From the NCBI RefSeq assembly GCF_018274385.1, contig NZ_JAAFYZ010000001.1, positions 62,001 through 126,000 of the forward strand: 64,000 nucleotides of DNA. The letters run 5' to 3'. Numbering within the stretch: position 1 is the stretch's first letter; every line of letters starts with the position of its first letter. The position numbers and the translations under genes were made by a program. This DNA is from Catenulispora pinistramenti. GTDB lineage: Bacteria > Actinomycetota > Actinomycetes > Streptomycetales > Catenulisporaceae. Shown piece by piece: positions 61,219-64,000 of this stretch. Below the pieces are notes generated by a model. It was not told where the DNA came from. It saw only the letters and a list, made by a program, of their open reading frames with translations, and ran no database searches.

Positions 61219-64000
61219 TTAGTTTTCACCGAACTCCCGGTCCAGGAAGTCGAAGACCTCGTCCGGGGTGGCGGAGCCGAGATCGACCACCGCCTCGTGG
61301 GCCTGCTGGGCGCCCTGGTCCCCGATCCAGCGGGACAGCAGGGCCTGAATCCGCCGGGTGACGTCGTCGCGGGTCCGGGAGTCGGCGGTCAGGCCGGCCA
61401 GGCTGGTCTCCAAGCGGGCCAGCTCGTCGAAGATCGGCGCCGGCGCGTCGGCCGGGACGACGTCGTCGTCGAACATCAGGGTCCGCAGGTACTCGGCCAC
61501 CGCCGCCGAGCTCGGCCAGTCGAAGACCAGCGTCGAGGGCAGCCGCAGCCCGGTCGCGGCGTTGAGCCGGTTGCGCAGTTCCACGGCGGTCAGCGAGTCG
61601 AAGCCGAGCTCCTTGAACGCCCGCGCCGGTTCCACCGCCTCGCGCGAGGAGTGGCCGAGCACGTCGGCGACGTGCGCCCGCACCAGCTCCAGCAGCATCC
61701 GGTCGCGCTCGGCCCGGGCCATGCCGCCGAGCTGCTGCACGATCGAGCGGTCCGCGGCCACCGGGGCGCCGCCGGCCGCCGGCCGCGCCGGGCCGCCGGC
61801 CAGGCCCCGCCACAGCGCCGGCACCGGCTCGCCGCGGCCGGCCCGGGCCCGCATGCCGGGCACGTCCAGCAGCGCCGTCACCAACAGCGCCTCGTCCCGC
61901 TCCAGCGCGGCGTCGAACAGGGCCAGGCCCTGCGCTGCGTCCAGGGCGGTCATCCCGCCGCGGTTCATCCGGCTCTTCTGCTCGGCACTCAGATCGCCAG
62001 TCAGGGCACTGGCCTCGGCCCACAGCCCCCAGTCCAGAGCCACGGCGGCCAGACCGGAGCTGCGGCGACGCGCGGCCAAGCCGTCCAGGAAGGCGTTGGC
62101 CGCCGCGTAGTTGCCCTGGCCCGAGCCGCCGAACGCGGCCGCCGCCGAGGAGAACATCACGAAGGCGTCCAGGTCCAGGCCCGCCGTCAGCTCGTGCAGG
62201 TGCCAGGCGGCGTCGGCCTTGGGCCGCATCACCGCCGCCACCCGGTCCTCGGTCAGCGAGGTGACCACGCCGTCGTCCAGGACGCCGGCCAGGTGCACCA
62301 CCGAGGTCAGCGGCCGGTCGGCGGGCACCGCGGCCAGCACTGCGGCCAGCGCGTCGCGATCGGCGGTGTCGCAGGACACCACCGAGGCCGCGGCCCCGCT
62401 GTCGGCCAGCCGCGCGGCCAGCGCCGCGACCGCCGGAGCCGCCGGGCCCGAGCGGCTGGCCAGGACCAGCCGGCCGGCCCGGCCGGAGCCGGCCAGGTGC
62501 CCGGCGACCAGTGCGGCCAGCGTCCCGGTGCCACCGGTGAGCAGGACCGTGCCGTCGCGGCGCGGCGTGGTCGGCACCGTCAGCACGATCTTGCCGATCT
62601 GTCGGGCCTGGCTCATGAAACGCAGCGCGTCGGGCGCGCGGCGCACATCCCAGCACCGCACCGGCAGAGCCGTCAGGCTCCCGGCCGCCAGCAAAGAGGT
62701 GATCTCGGCCAGCAGCTCGCCCAGCCGGTCCGGTCCGGCCTCGGCGGTGGAGAACGCCCGGTAGCGGACGCCGGGATGGTCGGCGGCCACCTGCTCGGCG
62801 TCCCGGATGTCGGTCTTGCCCATCTCGATGAACGCGCCGCCGCGCGGCAGCAGCCGCAGCGAGGCGTCGGTCAGCTCACCGGCCAGGGCGTTCAGGACGA
62901 TGTCCATGCCCTGGTTCGCTGTGCCGACCGCGAACTTCTCCTCGAAGCCGGCGTCGCGGGAGGACGCCAGGTGATCGTCGTCCAGGCCCAGGGCCCGCAA
63001 CGCGTCCCACTTGGCCGGGCTGGCGGTGGCGAACACCTCCAGCCCCAGATGCCGGGCCAGGTGGACCGCGGCCATCCCGACCCCGCCGGCCGCGGCGTGG
63101 ATCAGGATCCGCTGACCGGCCCGGGCCCCGGCCAGGTCGACCAGGCCGTACCGGGCGGTCACGTAGGCGACCGGGACGGCCGCGGCCTGGGCGTGGGTGA
63201 GCCCTGCCGGGACGGGGGCCGCCAGCCGCGCGTCGAGCACGGCCACCGGCCCGACCGCACCGGTCGCCATGCCGAGCACCCGGTCGCCGACCGCGATCCC
63301 GGTCACCGCGCCGCCGATCTCGGTGACCACCCCGGCGACCTCGCTGCCCAGCTGCCCGCGGTCCGGGTCCAGCTCCAGCGGCAGCAGGTCCAGCGTGGCC
63401 ATGACGTCGCGGAAGTTCACCCCGGCCGCGCGGACCGCGACCCGGATCCGGCCCGGGCCCAGCGGTTCCAGCGCCGCCGGGTGTTCGACCAGGCCCAGGC
63501 CGTCCAGGGTGCCGCGGTTCAGCACCGCCAGGCGCCAGGGCCCGTCGGCCGGCGGCACCAGCGTGCCGAACGGCCGGGACAGCCGCCGGGCCAGCACGAT
63601 CCCGGCCCGCACGGCCAGCTCCGGTTCGGCCGAACCGAGCGCCGCCAGGAGCGTGCCGACCCCGTCGGAGCCTTCGTTCGGCAGGTCGGCGAGGACCAGT
63701 CGGTCCGGGTTCTCGGACTGCGCCGAGCGGATCAGGCCCCACAGGGCGGCGCCGCCCAGGTCGCCGACGAAATCGCCGGGGCCGGTCGCGACCGCGCCGC
63801 GGGTCACCAGGACCAGGCGGGCCGACAGCAGTTCGTCGGCGGTGAGCCAATGCTGGGCCAGGGCCAGGGCGTCGGCGGTGGCCCGGCGGGCGGCGGCGGC
63901 TTCGTCGGCCGGGTTGTCGGCCGGGTTGTCGGCCGGGTGGTCGCTCTGGCCGCCGGTCTGGCTGCCGACCGCGGCCAGCACGGTGTCGGGCACCGGCGCG
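61219..64000 (-). CDS. Type I PKS, C-terminal part (ER-KR-ACP and docking tail)
   Basis: About 927 residues are visible; the N-terminal part lies beyond the right edge and the frame is open to it. The visible order is the end of a DH-ER linker, ER, KR, ACP and docking tail. The ER has HAAAGGVG, Lys in SPAKW and Leu at the stereo-diagnostic position (LDLLPLE). The KR has GGTGTLA, LDD and Tyr in GQGNYAAAN. The ACP Ser is in GFDSLTA. The tail has a coiled segment and SATPDEVFDFLDREFG, a class 1a docking region that should pair with the start of the next protein. The TAA at 61221-61219 touches the first ATG of that gene. A PADN tandem lies in the linker near 63900-63935. The AT and DH of this module are outside the window. 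Confidence 0.95.
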   Translation of the reverse strand, partial: APVPDTVLAAVGSQTGGQSDHPADNPADNPADEAAAARRATADALALAQHWLTADELLSARLVLVTRGAVATGPGDFVGDLGGAALWGLIRSAQSENPDRLVLADLPNEGSDGVGTLLAALGSAEPELAVRAGIVLARRLSRPFGTLVPPADGPWRLAVLNRGTLDGLGLVEHPAALEPLGPGRIRVAVRAAGVNFRDVMATLDLLPLELDPDRGQLGSEVAGVVTEIGGAVTGIAVGDRVLGMATGAVGPVAVLDARLAAPVPAGLTHAQAAAVPVAYVTARYGLVDLAGARAGQRILIHAAAGGVGMAAVHLARHLGLEVFATASPAKWDALRALGLDDDHLASSRDAGFEEKFAVGTANQGMDIVLNALAGELTDASLRLLPRGGAFIEMGKTDIRDAEQVAADHPGVRYRAFSTAEAGPDRLGELLAEITSLLAAGSLTALPVRCWDVRRAPDALRFMSQARQIGKIVLTVPTTPRRDGTVLLTGGTGTLAALVAGHLAGSGRAGRLVLASRSGPAAPAVAALAARLADSGAAASVVSCDTADRDALAAVLAAVPADRPLTSVVHLAGVLDDGVVTSLTEDRVAAVMRPKADAAWHLHELTAGLDLDAFVMFSSAAAAFGGSGQGNYAAANAFLDGLAARRRSSGLAAVALDWGLWAEASALTGDLSAEQKSRMNRGGMTALDAAQGLALFDAALERDEALLVTALLDVPGMRARAGRGEPVPALWRGLAGGPARPAAGGAPVAADRSIVQQLGGMARAERDRMLLELVRAHVADVLGHSSREAVEPARAFKELGFDSLTAVELRNRLNAATGLRLPSTLVFDWPSSAAVAEYLRTLMFDDDVVPADAPAPIFDELARLETSLAGLTADSRTRDDVTRRIQALLSRWIGDQGAQQAHEAVVDLGSATPDEVFDFLDREFGEN

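Noticed and set aside
61205-61219. Start of the 48455-61204 PKS at the earlier ATG (61219)
   Set aside because: It adds five residues before the canonical docking start and would leave the GGGAG ribosome binding site inside the gene; kept only as an alternative.
34549-61222. Very long plus-strand open frames (for example 34549-41634, 50204-55774, 55964-61222)
   Set aside because: They are antisense to PKS modules, have Gly/Arg/Gln-rich translations with no domain, and arise from the scarcity of stop codons in high-GC DNA.

Overview
The window is a high-GC segment of an actinomycete chromosome (Streptomyces-like or a relative; the genus cannot be read from it). Most of it is one strand of a large modular type I polyketide synthase (PKS) cluster. 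The GC-rich third codon positions, GTG starts, GAGGAG-type ribosome binding sites and cis-AT PKS architecture all fit an actinomycete.

Layout, left to right. (1) 1-4041, minus strand: a small operon read P450, then a beta-lactamase-fold serine hydrolase, then an NRPS adenylation-domain gene cut by the left edge. (2) 4042-5205: about 1.2 kb without a convincing gene, between divergent transcription units. (3) 5206-7775, plus strand: a SigE-family ECF sigma factor, a single-pass membrane protein that may be its partner, two hairpins, a promoter-like site and a type II thioesterase. (4) 7776-7951: a convergent junction carrying a perfect (GTCCCA)13 microsatellite. (5) 7952-9454, minus: a membrane glycosyltransferase of the ArnT/PMT type. 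(6) 9597-64000, minus: the PKS core, running off the right edge.

Transcript order in the core is: partial PKS (ER-KR-ACP, docking tail); a two-module PKS (48455-61204); a two-module PKS ending in a thioesterase (35230-48411); a four-gene extender-unit cassette of the fkbK/fkbJ/fkbI/fkbH type; then a 7413-residue PKS (9597-31838) with the loading module and three elongation modules. Biosynthetic order differs from gene order. The loading protein is the last PKS gene transcribed, and the thioesterase protein lies upstream of it. Docking tails suggest partial PKS -> 48455-61204 -> 35230-48411, with the loading protein feeding the partial PKS or one outside the window.

Every elongation module seen carries, or once carried, a complete DH-ER-KR loop, so the product should be unusually saturated. 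Predicted units: propionate-type starter (methylmalonyl-type AT behind a KS whose active-site Cys is Ala); malonyl, methylmalonyl, methylmalonyl, all fully reduced; an unseen part; malonyl, malonyl, fully reduced; methylmalonyl left as an enoyl unit because its ER has decayed; and a last unit from an AT with an atypical FVAH motif, probably using the cassette's hydroxymalonyl/methoxymalonyl-ACP, left as a beta-ketone because its KR has lost Tyr and Asn and its ER has lost its nucleotide-binding domain. P450, glycosyltransferase and type II thioesterase are plausible tailoring and housekeeping partners. No fkbG-type O-methyltransferase is in the window.
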